DNA of 64,000 bases from Marinithermofilum abyssi (GTDB lineage: Bacteria > Bacillota > Bacilli > Thermoactinomycetales > DSM-45169): contig NZ_BMHQ01000004.1 of NCBI RefSeq assembly GCF_014641195.1, positions 124,001 to 188,000 on the forward strand, in the 5' to 3' direction. Every line of letters begins with the position of its first letter. The stretch's first letter is position 1. Shown piece after piece: positions 43,657 through 52,709 of the stretch. The notes under the pieces were generated by a model, which was not told the origin of the DNA, did no database searches, and saw only the letters and a program-made list of their open reading frames with translations. Position numbers and translations under genes: made by a program.

Positions 43657-45621
43657 GTGAACTTGTTTGAGTTTAAGATGCCCGAGCATTTCATCATCTG
43701 GAACGATCCGCTCATCAAAGGTGCATGGGTCTCGATCATTCTGGCGACGCTCGGCATCGTCTTTGTCCTCACTTACTTCAAAAAGTGGAAGTGGTTGTGG
43801 GACGAATGGCTGACGACCGTCGATCACAAGAAGATCGGCATTATGTATATCATTGCGTCGCTGTTGATGCTGTTCCGCGGCGGGGCGGACGCCCTGTTGA
43901 TGCGGACCCAGCTGGCGTTTCCCGATATGAAGTTTTTGAACGCCCAGCACTACAATGAGATTTTTACCACTCACGGTACGCTGATGATTCTGTTTATGGC
44001 AATGCCCTTTATTATCGGGATGATGAACATTGCCATCCCGTTGCAGCTCGGCACCCGTGACGTGGCTTTCCCCTATCTGAACGCCATGAGCTTCTGGCTG
44101 TTCTTCTTCGGGGCGATGCTGTTCAACATTTCCTTCGTCATCGGCGGATCTCCCGATGCGGGGTGGACCAGTTATACACCGCTGGCCGGTTCGGAATATG
44201 ATCCGGGACCGGGGCAGAACTACTATCTGCTTGCGTTGCAGATTGCCGGGATCGGTACATTGATGACCGGGGTGAACTTCCTGGTCACCATCGTGAAAAT
44301 GCGTGCACCCGGGATGACCCTGATGCGCATGCCGATGTTCGCATGGTCGACGCTCATCACATCGGTGATCATCATCTTTGCTTTCCCGGTGCTGACGGTG
44401 GCACTGGCTTTGATGACCTTTGACCGGCTGTTCGGAACGCACTTCTTTACCATTTCCGGAGATGGGTCGCCCATGATGTGGGCCAACCTGTTCTGGGTCT
44501 GGGGTCATCCGGAAGTGTATATCGTTATTCTGCCGGCATTCGGTATTTTCTCCGAGATAATCAGTACCTTTGCGCGCAAGCGCCTGTTTGGATACAACGC
44601 GATGGTGTACTCCATGGTGGCTATTTCCGCCCTGAGTTTCATCGTATGGTTGCACCACTTCTTCACGATGGGCAACACGCCGGCGATTAACTCCTTCTTC
44701 TCGGTATCTACAATGGCGATCGCCATTCCGACCGGGGTGAAGTTGTTCAACTGGCTGTTTACCCTGTACAAAGGACGCATCGAACTGAAAGCCCCCATGT
44801 TGTGGGCGATGGGCTTTATCCCCACCTTTTTGATCGGCGGGGTGACCGGGGTGATGCTGGCATTGGCTCCGGCGGATTATCAGTATCACAACAGTTACTT
44901 CCTGGTCTCTCACTTCCACTACGTGCTGATCGGTGGTACCGTCTTCGGCATGCTGGCGGGGATGTACTACTGGTGGCCCAAGATGTTTGGCCATATGCTG
45001 GATGAGCGCATGGGCAAATGGGCTTTCTGGCTGTTTACCATCGGTTTCAACGTCTGTTTCTTCCCGCAGTATCCGCTGGGTCTGATGGGAATGACGCGCC
45101 GGATGTACACCTATCCGGAAGGGTTGGGATGGGACGGCCTCAACCTGCTGTCTACCATCGGTGCCTTTATGATGGGCGTTGGTTTCCTGATCATCGCCTA
45201 CAGCATCTACTGGAGTGCCCGCTACGGCGAGCGTGATACCACTGGGGATCCGTGGAACGGCCGCACTCTGGAATGGGCTACCACTTCTCCTGCGCCGGTG
45301 TACAACTTCGCCCACATTCCGAAAGTGGAAGGACAGGATGCCTTCTGGCTGATGAAACAGAAGCGGAAAAAGGGCAAAAAGGAAAAAACGCCGGAATTAA
45401 AACGGATCCATATGCCGAAAGACTCCGGCCGCCCCTTTGTCTTTTCCTTCTTCTGGTTCGTTGCCGGTTTCGGATTTGTTTTTGAATGGCATCTGATCGG
45501 CTTTGCCGGACTGCTTGGCGTGCTGGCTTGCATGCTGCTCCGTTCCTTCGAGTATGACGACCATTACTATATCGAAGTGGACGAGATCAAACGCACGGAA
45601 GCTGCGGCAGGGAGGTTATAA
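43657..45621 (+). CDS. qoxB: cytochrome aa3-type quinol oxidase subunit I
   Basis: 654 residues, haem-copper oxidase catalytic subunit with about 14 membrane segments. Visible ligands: low-spin haem/CuB region THGTLMILF, the CuB and cross-linked Tyr block VWGHPEVYIVILPAFG, the HHFFTMG histidine pair, and the haem ligand histidines of SHFHYVLIGG. Subunit I of the proton-pumping quinol:O2 oxidoreductase. The loop WTSYTPLAGSEYDPGPGQNYY is typical of QoxB. It begins 23 bases after qoxA. Confidence 0.95.
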   Translation: MNLFEFKMPEHFIIWNDPLIKGAWVSIILATLGIVFVLTYFKKWKWLWDEWLTTVDHKKIGIMYIIASLLMLFRGGADALLMRTQLAFPDMKFLNAQHYNEIFTTHGTLMILFMAMPFIIGMMNIAIPLQLGTRDVAFPYLNAMSFWLFFFGAMLFNISFVIGGSPDAGWTSYTPLAGSEYDPGPGQNYYLLALQIAGIGTLMTGVNFLVTIVKMRAPGMTLMRMPMFAWSTLITSVIIIFAFPVLTVALALMTFDRLFGTHFFTISGDGSPMMWANLFWVWGHPEVYIVILPAFGIFSEIISTFARKRLFGYNAMVYSMVAISALSFIVWLHHFFTMGNTPAINSFFSVSTMAIAIPTGVKLFNWLFTLYKGRIELKAPMLWAMGFIPTFLIGGVTGVMLALAPADYQYHNSYFLVSHFHYVLIGGTVFGMLAGMYYWWPKMFGHMLDERMGKWAFWLFTIGFNVCFFPQYPLGLMGMTRRMYTYPEGLGWDGLNLLSTIGAFMMGVGFLIIAYSIYWSARYGERDTTGDPWNGRTLEWATTSPAPVYNFAHIPKVEGQDAFWLMKQKRKKGKKEKTPELKRIHMPKDSGRPFVFSFFWFVAGFGFVFEWHLIGFAGLLGVLACMLLRSFEYDDHYYIEVDEIKRTEAAAGRL

Positions 45622-45623
45622 CA

Positions 45624-46235
45624 ATGGCAACTCAAAATAATCACGCCTCCACGCCACTGGAATATTCGACGGAAGAAGGCCGCTTGAAGATCTTTGGTTT
45701 CTGGGTGTTCCTCGGAGCGGAGATTGTGCTGTTTGCTACCTTGTTCGCTACCTATCTGACGTACCAGCACGCTACCGCCGGGGGACCCACGCCACAAGAC
45801 CTGTTCGTGGTCAAGGATTTCATGATCGAAACCCTTCTCCTGTTAGCCAGTAGTTTCACATGTGGCTTGGCGATTTATGAAATGCGGCGAGGCAACCAAA
45901 AAGCGCTCCTGCTTTGGTATATTGTTACTTTGCTTCTCGGTGCCGGGTTTTTGTACTTCGAGATTCACGAATTCTTTATGTATGTAACAGAAGAAGGAGC
46001 TACAATGCAAACCAGTGCTTTTTTGTCTTCCTTCTTCGTTCTGCTGGGTACTCACGGCGCCCACGTAACCCTAGGGATTTTCTGGATCATCCTCTTGTTG
46101 ATCCAGCTCCAAAAACGGGGCATTACGCCGGTCACTTCCCGGAAGCTGTTTGTGGCGGGTCTGTACTGGCACTTTCTGGACGTGGTCTGGATCTTCATCT
46201 ACACGTTGGTGTACCTGATGGGGGTGGCTGGCTGA
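45624..46235 (+). CDS. qoxC: cytochrome aa3-type quinol oxidase subunit III
   Basis: 203 residues with five membrane segments: LKIFGFWVFLGAEIVLFATLFATYLTYQ, DFMIETLLLLASSFTCGLAIYEM, LLWYIVTLLLGAGFLYFEIHEF, SSFFVLLGTHGAHVTLGIFWIILLLIQL and a last helix WIFIYTLVYLMGVAG. Structural subunit of the oxidase, usual length. Starts two bases after qoxB and overlaps qoxD by one base. Confidence 0.94.
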   Translation: MATQNNHASTPLEYSTEEGRLKIFGFWVFLGAEIVLFATLFATYLTYQHATAGGPTPQDLFVVKDFMIETLLLLASSFTCGLAIYEMRRGNQKALLLWYIVTLLLGAGFLYFEIHEFFMYVTEEGATMQTSAFLSSFFVLLGTHGAHVTLGIFWIILLLIQLQKRGITPVTSRKLFVAGLYWHFLDVVWIFIYTLVYLMGVAG

Positions 46236-46564
46236 TGGCTAAGAAAAAAACAAACCAACAACCACAACAGCAACGCAAGGAAAGCCCCATGGGTCACATT
46301 ATCGGTTTTGCGCTGTCGTTGATTATGACCTTCGCTGCCTTGTATGCGACGATCTCGATAGATTTGCCCAAGCCGATTTTCCTGACGGTGATTATCGGCC
46401 TGGCCATCGCCCAGGCGTTGTTGCAGCTCATGATGTTCATGCACTTGAATGAAGGAACCGCGGCGAAGTATCAGATCTGGACGATCATATACGCAGTGTT
46501 TGTCGCACTGGTAACCGTACTGGGGACCATCTGGATCATGCTGTACAACATGACGGGGCATTAA
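46235..46564 (+). CDS. qoxD: cytochrome aa3-type quinol oxidase subunit IV
   Basis: 109 residues, three membrane helices (HIIGFALSLIMTFAALYATI, IFLTVIIGLAIAQALLQLMMFMHLNEG, IWTIIYAVFVALVTVLGTIWIMLYNM). Small accessory subunit, typical CyoD/QoxD motif QLMMFMHL. Its ATG overlaps the qoxC stop (TGATG), so coupling is tight; a terminator follows at once. Confidence 0.93.
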   Translation: MAKKKTNQQPQQQRKESPMGHIIGFALSLIMTFAALYATISIDLPKPIFLTVIIGLAIAQALLQLMMFMHLNEGTAAKYQIWTIIYAVFVALVTVLGTIWIMLYNMTGH

Positions 46565-46571
46565 AAAGGTT

Positions 46572-46607
46572 GCTCGGTGGAAGGTTACGCTTCCGCCGGG
46601 CTTTTTT
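46572..46607 (+). terminator. terminator of qoxABCD
   Basis: GCTCGGTGGAAG/CTTCCGCCGGGC stem (one G-T pair or so) with TTTTTT after it. Confidence 0.9.
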
Positions 46608-46632
46608 ATGTTTATGTCATTTATCAGGTGGC

Positions 46633-46679
46633 TTGACGAAAGTAAGTTGGTTACGGTACTATACTTACATAAAGTAAGT
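46633..46679 (+). promoter_or_regulatory. promoter and operator of the mhqO-mhqD operon
   Basis: TTGACG and TACTAT with an 18-base spacer. Around it: AAGTAAGTT in the spacer, and the palindrome ACTTACATAAAGTAAGT (46663-46679) just after the -10, i.e. two sites for a dimeric repressor. Bacillus relatives are controlled by quinone-sensing MarR or DUF24/HxlR repressors; no such regulator gene lies within this window. Confidence 0.7.
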
Positions 46680-46828
46680 TAGGGTGTGCTATTATAATCT
46701 GCATCGGACATCCCAGGTTCACCCTTTTTTAAACGGAGGAGTCGAAACGGCTTTTTTTTATCGAGCTCCTGCGACACCAGTGAATAAAAAGGGAAGATTC
46801 TTAAGAGAAGACAGAAAGGGGATATATG

Positions 46829-47782
46829 ATGGCAACTAGACGAACGGCCGGGATTCATCACATCACGGCGATCGTAGGAAATCCCCAGGAAAACGTGGAC
46901 TTTTATGCAGGGGTATTGGGCCTGCGCCTGGTGAAAAAAACGGTCAACTTTGATGATCCGGGTACCTATCATCTCTATTTCGGGGATGAAACGGGTACCC
47001 CTGGAACGATCATGACCTTCTTCCCGTGGCCGCAAGCCCAAAAGGGAACGATCGGTTCGGGGCAAGTCGGTGTCACCACTTTTGTGGTACCGGAGGGAGC
47101 CCTCAGCTTTTGGCAAGAACGATTGAACAAGTGGGGTGTGGGATGGGAGAAAAACATCCGCTTCGGCGAAGAGGTGCTTCAGTTTGACGATCCCCACGGG
47201 TTGCATCTCGAATTGGTCGCCCGAACAGAAGGCAAGCTCAGTGGGTGGTCTTTTGGCGGAGTGCCCGCAGAGAAAGCGATCAAAGGGTTCGGAGGCGGCA
47301 TTTTGTATACCTGGAAACCGGAGAAAACGATGGAACTCCTGGAAAACGTGTTGGGCTTGGAGAAAGCGGCCGAAGAAGGGGATTATGTCCGCTTCCGTTC
47401 GTGGGATGACCTGGGCAACATCGTGGATGTAAAGAAAACTCCGCTGCTGCCGGGGCGGATGGGAGCCGGTGTGGTTCATCATATCGCTTGGCGTGCCCAA
47501 GATGATGAGGATCATGTAAAATGGCAAGCCCACGTGCGGCAAAACGGATACCAGGTAACACCCATCATTGATCGGCAATATTTCAACTCCGTTTACTTCC
47601 GGGAGGCAGGCGGCATTCTCTTTGAGATCGCCACTGATCCGCCGGGATTCACCCGGGATGAGACCAAAGAGGAACTGGGTTCTCGCTTGTTGCTACCCCC
47701 ATGGCTGGAATTCGAACGGGAGCAGATTGAAAGTATGCTCTTGCCCGCGGAAGTGCGGGTGCTGAAGGGGGATCAGGCATGA
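46829..47782 (+). CDS. mhqO: ring-cleaving dioxygenase (MhqO/MhqA type)
   Basis: About 317 residues, vicinal-oxygen-chelate fold with two glyoxalase-like repeats: GIHHITAIVGNPQENVDFYAGVLGLRLVKKTVNFDDPGTYHLYFGDETGTPGT and a second beginning GVVHHIAWRAQDDEDHVKWQAHV. Metal ligands His9-type HH, the His of VVHHIAW and the Glu in ILFEIATDPPGF. In B. subtilis MhqO/MhqA cleave hydroquinone-type rings in response to methylhydroquinone and catechol stress. AAAGGGG seven bases before the second of two adjacent ATGs. Overlaps mhqD by four bases. Confidence 0.87.
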   Translation: MATRRTAGIHHITAIVGNPQENVDFYAGVLGLRLVKKTVNFDDPGTYHLYFGDETGTPGTIMTFFPWPQAQKGTIGSGQVGVTTFVVPEGALSFWQERLNKWGVGWEKNIRFGEEVLQFDDPHGLHLELVARTEGKLSGWSFGGVPAEKAIKGFGGGILYTWKPEKTMELLENVLGLEKAAEEGDYVRFRSWDDLGNIVDVKKTPLLPGRMGAGVVHHIAWRAQDDEDHVKWQAHVRQNGYQVTPIIDRQYFNSVYFREAGGILFEIATDPPGFTRDETKEELGSRLLLPPWLEFEREQIESMLLPAEVRVLKGDQA

Positions 47783-48387
47783 AACACATTTTTCAGCAGG
47801 GGACAGACCCGAACGTACCGACCTTGCTGCTGCTTCACGGAACCGGGGGCACGGAACAGGACTTGCTCCCGCTGGCAGAGATGATCTCTCCCGCCTCTTC
47901 GGTTCTCAGTGTTCGCGGCAATGTGTTGGAAAATGGGATGCCCCGGTTTTTCCGCCGGTTGGCTGAAGGGGTATTTGACGAAGACGACTTGGTTTTCCGC
48001 ACCCAGGAGTTGCAGGAGTTTTTGCATCGGGCGGCGGCAGAGTATAGCTTTGACCGGGACCGGCTGGTGGCTGTCGGTTACTCCAACGGGGCCAATATCG
48101 CGGGCAGCCTGCTGTTCCATTGTCCGGGGGCACTGATGGGGGCGATCCTGCATCACCCGATGGTACCCCGGCACGGAGTGAAGCTACCCGATTTGACCGG
48201 TACACCGGTTTTTATCGGTGCGGGGAAAAATGATCCGATTTGTGCACCGGAAGAAACGGACGAGCTAAAAGCCTTGCTCGAGGGGGAGGGTGCTTCGGTG
48301 GATGTCCACTGGGAATCTTTTGGGCACCAGCTGACCCGAACCGAAGTGGCAGCGGCGGCGGAGTGGTTTCAAGAGCAGTTTTTATGA
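47779..48387 (+). CDS. mhqD: carboxylesterase/phospholipase MhqD
   Basis: 202 residues, alpha/beta-hydrolase: LLLLHGTGGTEQDLLPLA, nucleophile Ser in VAVGYSNGANIAG, Asp in FIGAGKNDPICAPEE and His in FGHQLT. The set matches bacillus MhqD, which is co-expressed with ring-cleaving dioxygenases under quinone stress and thought to hydrolyse ring-cleavage or conjugate esters. ATGA overlap with mhqO confirms the operon. Confidence 0.88.
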   Translation: MKHIFQQGTDPNVPTLLLLHGTGGTEQDLLPLAEMISPASSVLSVRGNVLENGMPRFFRRLAEGVFDEDDLVFRTQELQEFLHRAAAEYSFDRDRLVAVGYSNGANIAGSLLFHCPGALMGAILHHPMVPRHGVKLPDLTGTPVFIGAGKNDPICAPEETDELKALLEGEGASVDVHWESFGHQLTRTEVAAAAEWFQEQFL

Positions 48388-48478
48388 CCAGAGTTGTTTG
48401 CAGAGCGAGACAAAAACCCGGACCCAGGCTGAAAAGCCTGAGCCGGATTTCATGGTTTACTCATCCTACACAAACTAG

Positions 48479-48509
48479 AAAAACAGCCGGTTGCACGCCG
48501 GCTGTTTTT
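48479..48509. terminator. bidirectional terminator between mhqD and the alcohol dehydrogenase
   Basis: AAAACAGCCGG / CCGGCTGTTTT stem, seven-base loop, A/T runs at both sides; the convergent genes share it. Confidence 0.9.
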
Positions 48510-48515
48510 CGGTGA

Positions 48516-49679
48516 TTACAAGGACATGCGCAGGATTTCCATCACGTCGTCCCGGTTCAGTTTTTTGAAGTTGCCGAATTCCCCTTTGGCCATGGCCCGA
48601 TCGGCAATCAGGTCCAGTTTGGAATCGTCGATGTCGTAATCCTTCAGGCGGCTAGGTGCTCCGAGGATGGTCCAGAACTTCCGCAGCTTCTCGATCCCTG
48701 CCAAAGCAATCTCCCGGTCGGAACCGAGGTTCGGGTCCACATCAAACACCCGGATAGCCAGCTGTTTGAAGCGACCCACATTTTCATCCAGGGTGTACTT
48801 CATCCAGTTGGGGAACAGGATGGCCAAACCGCCGGCATGGGGGATGTCATACACGGCGGAGACGGCGTGTTCGATATTATGGGTGGCCCAATCCCCCCGA
48901 ATCCCCATGGACAAGGTGCCGTTCAAAGCGATGGTGCCATTGTAGAGAATCGTTTCCCTGTATTCGTAGTTTTCCAGATCCTCGATTAGCTTCGGTGCTA
49001 CTTCCATCACCGTTTTCAGGATGGATTCGCACATCCGGTCCTGAAGCGGGGTGTTGGGTACGTGATGAAAATACTGTTCAAACACGTGGGACATCATGTC
49101 CACTATACCATAAATCGTATGGTTCTTCGGAACGCTGAACGTATAAACCGGATCCAGGATAGAAAATTTGGGGTAGGTATGGGGGCTGCCCCAGCCGTAC
49201 TTTTCGTTGGTCTCCCAGTTTGTAATCACAGAGCCCGGGTTCATCTCGGAGCCGGTAGCCGCCAAGGTGAGTACTGTACCGAAGGGGAGGGCAGCTTCTA
49301 CTTGGGCTTTGCCGCTGATAAACTCCCACGGATCACCGTCAAACTTGGCGCCGGCAGCGATCGCCTTGGAGCAGTCGATAACGCTGCCGCCGCCTACCGC
49401 CAGGATGAAGTCGATATTTTCTTGGTGGCAGATGTGTACCCCTTTTTTCACCGTACTCAAGCGCGGGTTAGGCTCTACTCCAGCGAGCTCGGATACATTG
49501 CTTCCGGTCTCATTCAGGATCGACATTACTTCATCATAGAGGCCGTTTCGTTTGATGCTTCCGCCGCCATACACGAGCAGCACGTTTTTGCCGAAACGGT
49601 TCAGTTCGTCTTTCAGCTGAGAAAGCTGACCTTTTCCAAATATCAATTTGGTCGGATTGCGATATACAAAAGGGTTCAT
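48516..49679 (-). CDS. iron-containing alcohol dehydrogenase (BdhA/YugJ type)
   Basis: 387 residues, NAD(P)-dependent group III alcohol dehydrogenase. N-terminal Rossmann domain ([57 protein letters not shown]), helical C-terminal domain with metal ligands in [44 protein letters not shown]. The family reduces aldehydes such as butanal or methylglyoxal-type electrophiles. Its promoter region carries the same ATTTCGG-N3-CCGAAAT palindrome as the Rrf2-OYE operon. AAGGAGTTGTTCCCATG gives the ribosome site. Confidence 0.93.
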   Translation of the reverse strand: MNPFVYRNPTKLIFGKGQLSQLKDELNRFGKNVLLVYGGGSIKRNGLYDEVMSILNETGSNVSELAGVEPNPRLSTVKKGVHICHQENIDFILAVGGGSVIDCSKAIAAGAKFDGDPWEFISGKAQVEAALPFGTVLTLAATGSEMNPGSVITNWETNEKYGWGSPHTYPKFSILDPVYTFSVPKNHTIYGIVDMMSHVFEQYFHHVPNTPLQDRMCESILKTVMEVAPKLIEDLENYEYRETILYNGTIALNGTLSMGIRGDWATHNIEHAVSAVYDIPHAGGLAILFPNWMKYTLDENVGRFKQLAIRVFDVDPNLGSDREIALAGIEKLRKFWTILGAPSRLKDYDIDDSKLDLIADRAMAKGEFGNFKKLNRDDVMEILRMSL

Positions 49680-49703
49680 GGGAACAACTCCTTTTTTGGC
49701 CGG

Positions 49704-49754
49704 ACTGATCCATTACTATAGTAACATTTCGGGTACCGAAATGAAAAGAGGGTT
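49704..49754 (-). promoter_or_regulatory. promoter and Rrf2-type operator of the alcohol dehydrogenase gene
   Basis: Palindrome CATTTCGGGTACCGAAATG at 49725-49743. On the minus strand a weak -35 (TTTTCA) precedes it and TACTAT follows it, so the palindrome fills the spacer exactly as at 11995-12024. The rest of the 310-base region up to 49988 contains no gene; a half-site (AATTTCGG) lies at about 49885. Confidence 0.7.
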
Positions 49755-49988
49755 GTTTTGAAAAGAAATACTGGCTTCTATCGGCTATTCCACAGGATTT
49801 TACGGCAGGACGGATTCCTCCTGCCAACCCTTTTGGCTCTCAAGGTACGAGTTGTTGTTTTCCGGCAGGGACGATTGGTTCTATTGGAAATTTCGGATAT
49901 TTGTTAATATAAAAACTGAATGGCGTTTGTTTGCTGTTACGGGTGGGTTTACGGTTACAAGATTATGCTAATGATGAGGAGGGGTTTC

Positions 49989-51704
49989 ATGGGGTGGAAG
50001 ATGGGTTGGTATCGGATTCTGTCAGTAACAACGGGTGTGTCGTTGTTGATACCGGCTACAGCGGTGGGAGCCGATCAGGCAGCCGGAGCTACGACGGAGG
50101 TGCGGGATTGGAACAAAGGAGGGAGCGCCGTTTTTACTCATACACCGCCATTTCCCTGGGACAAGCCGGGTGTTTCCTCGCCGGTGTTGCATCCGGGAAC
50201 ACCGGCCGCGGCAGGAATGTCTGAAGCTTCTTTGGAAGCGATGGATCCGTACCTGGAGCAGGCGGTCCAAGATAAGGTCATGCCCGGAGCGGTGGTGCTG
50301 ATCGCGCGGAAGGGGCAGATCGTCAAGCACCAGGCTTACGGAAATGCTCTTCAGTACAAAGATGATCAGTACTCACCCGTGGACCAGCCGATTCCGATGG
50401 AAAAAGCTACGATTTTTGATGTGGCGTCCATCAGTAAAATCTTTACGACCACAGCGGCGATGAAACTCTATGAAGAAGGAAAGTTTCAGTTGGATGATCC
50501 TGTCGCCAAATACATACCGGAGTTTGCCGCCAATGGAAAAGAAGAGGTCACCATTCGCCAACTGATGACCCATACCTCCGGTTTTGAACCGTTTATCCCT
50601 TTATGGAAGGAAGAGGGGAACCGGGAGGATCGGTTGCAGGCGGTGTTTGCCCATCCATTGAAATCTCCGCCGGGAACCACATACGTCTACAGCGATCTGA
50701 ACATGATTACTTTGGGTGCGTTGGTGGAGAAGCTGTCGGGGATGCGTCAGGATGCTTATGTAAAAAAGGCGATCACGGAACCCCTCGGGATGAAGGATAC
50801 GATGTACAATCCGCCGGCATCCTTGAAGCCGCGGATTGCGGCTACCGAGTACCAGCCCTGGACCGAGCGCGGACTGGTCTGGGGTGAGGTGCATGATGAG
50901 AATGCCGCTTCGCTGGACGGCGTGGCCGGTCATGCCGGAGTATTCTCTACCGCCCATGACTTGGCGGTGTTTGCCCATACGATGCTGAACAAGGGGAAAT
51001 ACGGAAACACCCACATTCTGAAGCCGGAAACGGTGGAATTGATGGAGAAAAACCAGACGGCGGATTTTCCCGGTGATGAGCACGGTCTTGGCTGGGAGCT
51101 GAAGCAGGGCTGGTTCATGGATGCTTTGTCGGATATCCGCTCCATGGGACATACAGGTTTTACCGGAACCTCCATCGTTATCAATCGAAACAACGGGGTC
51201 ATGGCGATCCTGCTCACTAACCGCGTCCATCCCACCCGAAAAACAGTCTCCACCAACCCGGCCCGCCGGCAGGTGGCGCGTCTAACAGCAGATGCGATCC
51301 CTGTAGCCATTCCGGGGGACGGCAAGGCATGGTTCGCCGGTTACGGGGATAATCTGGACCGATCTTTGGTAACGGAGTTGGACGGGTTCAAAGGTCCGTT
51401 GACGCTTACTTTTGAGACTTGGTACCGGACAGATGGAGACACCGATTACGGTGTGGTGGAAGTGTCCGAAAACGGTTATGACTGGAAAGCGGTCAGCGAT
51501 CCGTACACCGAGAGCAGCGAAGGGTGGAAAAAGCTAACCCTCTCTTTGCCAGAGGGAGCCCGCTTCATCCGTTTTCGCTACCATACGGATGACTACGCCA
51601 ACGGTCGGGGCTGGTATGTGCACAAGCCGGAACTAAAGACGGCTGACGGCCAACAGGTGAATGCAGAGTGGTCCGGTGTGGGATGGGAAATGCGGGATCG
51701 GTGA
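49989..51704 (+). CDS. secreted serine beta-lactamase-like hydrolase with C-terminal beta-sandwich
   Basis: About 571 residues. Signal peptide (YRILSVTTGVSLLIPATAVGA). Beta-lactamase/PBP-type domain with SxxK in ASISKIFTT (S147-K150), the tyrosine motif YSDLN, and HTGFTGTS in place of KTG: the signature of family VIII esterases and low-molecular-weight penicillin-binding-like proteins. After residue about 440 a separate jelly-roll-like domain (LTFETWYRTDGDTDYGVVEVSENGYDWKAVSDPY, FIRFRYHTDDYANGRGWYVHKPEL) resembles the immune-inhibitor-A/MAM-like sandwich. Could act on peptidoglycan or on esters outside the cell. AGGAGG six bases before the chosen ATG. Confidence 0.86.
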   Translation: MGWKMGWYRILSVTTGVSLLIPATAVGADQAAGATTEVRDWNKGGSAVFTHTPPFPWDKPGVSSPVLHPGTPAAAGMSEASLEAMDPYLEQAVQDKVMPGAVVLIARKGQIVKHQAYGNALQYKDDQYSPVDQPIPMEKATIFDVASISKIFTTTAAMKLYEEGKFQLDDPVAKYIPEFAANGKEEVTIRQLMTHTSGFEPFIPLWKEEGNREDRLQAVFAHPLKSPPGTTYVYSDLNMITLGALVEKLSGMRQDAYVKKAITEPLGMKDTMYNPPASLKPRIAATEYQPWTERGLVWGEVHDENAASLDGVAGHAGVFSTAHDLAVFAHTMLNKGKYGNTHILKPETVELMEKNQTADFPGDEHGLGWELKQGWFMDALSDIRSMGHTGFTGTSIVINRNNGVMAILLTNRVHPTRKTVSTNPARRQVARLTADAIPVAIPGDGKAWFAGYGDNLDRSLVTELDGFKGPLTLTFETWYRTDGDTDYGVVEVSENGYDWKAVSDPYTESSEGWKKLTLSLPEGARFIRFRYHTDDYANGRGWYVHKPELKTADGQQVNAEWSGVGWEMRDR

Positions 51705-51759
51705 TCCCTTGCACTCCCATGCTTAGGTAGGCGGATCCCATCTGACAACATTCATCTTC

Positions 51760-52075
51760 CAAAAGAATAGAGCTCTTCTGCTAAGGAACGATCTTTGAAC
51801 GACGTACCCAGCTTGGATGCGTGGGATCGAGGCCGAAAGCGAGTAAAACACGACCTGGAGCAAAGACGTGACGTATGCCCTGTGGGTGCTTGTGCCCGTG
51901 GGCGACACAGGCTTTCCTTTTGCTCGCGCCTCGATCATTGCACTCAAGGAGCACAAGTCGTGCTATTTGTCGTTCCGCTCCAAAGTTACGCTATGTTTCG
52001 GAGCGGACAGCAACGCATCTGTGACGTCGAAGAGGGAGCGACGGGTAGAAGAGCTTTTTGCTGGGGTTCAAGAGG
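51760..52075. repeat. intergenic inverted-repeat element
   Basis: Ends are related inversely: AGAGCTCTTCTGCT on the left; the reverse of the right end gives AGCAAAAAGCTCTTCTACCC. The interior carries CACGACCTGG-AGC and the CGTGACGTATGCCCTGTGGG block also found at 2.8 kb, plus internal stems (GGAGCGGAAC/GTTCCGCTCC-like and CCTGTGGGTG...). No convincing gene, although short frames cross it. Fills the 480-base gap before yqeG. Confidence 0.58.
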
Positions 52076-52119
52076 GCTTTCATCCATCTGGAGGTAGGTT
52101 TATTGTTGGTCCAACCTTT

Positions 52120-52149
52120 TTGCAACCGGATTCCAACCTATGGTATAGT
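52120..52149 (+). promoter_or_regulatory. sigma-A promoter of the yqeG operon
   Basis: TTGCAA, 18-base spacer, TATAGT, about 38 bases before the yqeG start. Confidence 0.7.
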
Positions 52150-52187
52150 TATTGCCGATAAGAAGCCACGGGTGAGAAGGTGGACCA

Positions 52188-52709
52188 GTGTTTAAATCAA
52201 TCGTACCGGATGCCTTTGTGCAATCTATTTATGAAATTGATTTCAACGAGCTGCAACACCAAGGGGTGAAGGCAGCGATTGTGGATCTTGACAATACGCT
52301 GGTGGAAGCGAGCCGTCCGGATGCGACCCCCCAGCTGGTCAGTTGGCTGGATCGGTTGCAAGGAATGGGATTCCGGGTGATGATTGTCTCCAACAACAAT
52401 CGGACGCGGGTGTCCCGGTTTGCTTTGCCTCTTCGGGTTCCATACATTCACCGGGCACGGAAGCCGTTATCGGCCGCCTTTAAAAAAGCTCTACGTAAGC
52501 TGGAGACAAAACCGGAAGAGACGGTGATGATCGGAGATCAGTTGTTTACCGACGTGCTGGGTGGGAACCGATTGGGCTTACGGACGATCCTGGTGGTGCC
52601 TGTTTCTGATGTAGAAGGCTTTTTTACCCGTTTGAACCGCCGGATGGAGCGTATGGTGTTTCGATGGATGAAACAGCGTGGATTGTTAAGTTGGGAGGAT
52701 CCAAAGTGA
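52188..52709 (+). CDS. yqeG: YqeG-family HAD phosphatase
   Basis: 173 residues, HAD subclass IIIA: nucleophile motif AAIVDLDNTLV (Asp-x-Asp), motif II MIVSNNN, lysine/motif III RKPLSAAFKKAL and TVMIGDQLFTDVLGGNRLG. Conserved partner of yqeH in bacilli; related to mitochondrial phosphatidylglycerophosphatase GEP4, so PGP hydrolysis is possible. GTG start with GAAGGTGG. Its TGA overlaps the ATG of yqeH. Confidence 0.92.
   Translation: MFKSIVPDAFVQSIYEIDFNELQHQGVKAAIVDLDNTLVEASRPDATPQLVSWLDRLQGMGFRVMIVSNNNRTRVSRFALPLRVPYIHRARKPLSAAFKKALRKLETKPEETVMIGDQLFTDVLGGNRLGLRTILVVPVSDVEGFFTRLNRRMERMVFRWMKQRGLLSWEDPK

Noticed and set aside
43630-45315. 561-codon minus-strand frame opposite qoxB
   Set aside because: His/Gln/Arg-rich antisense artefact of a membrane protein gene.
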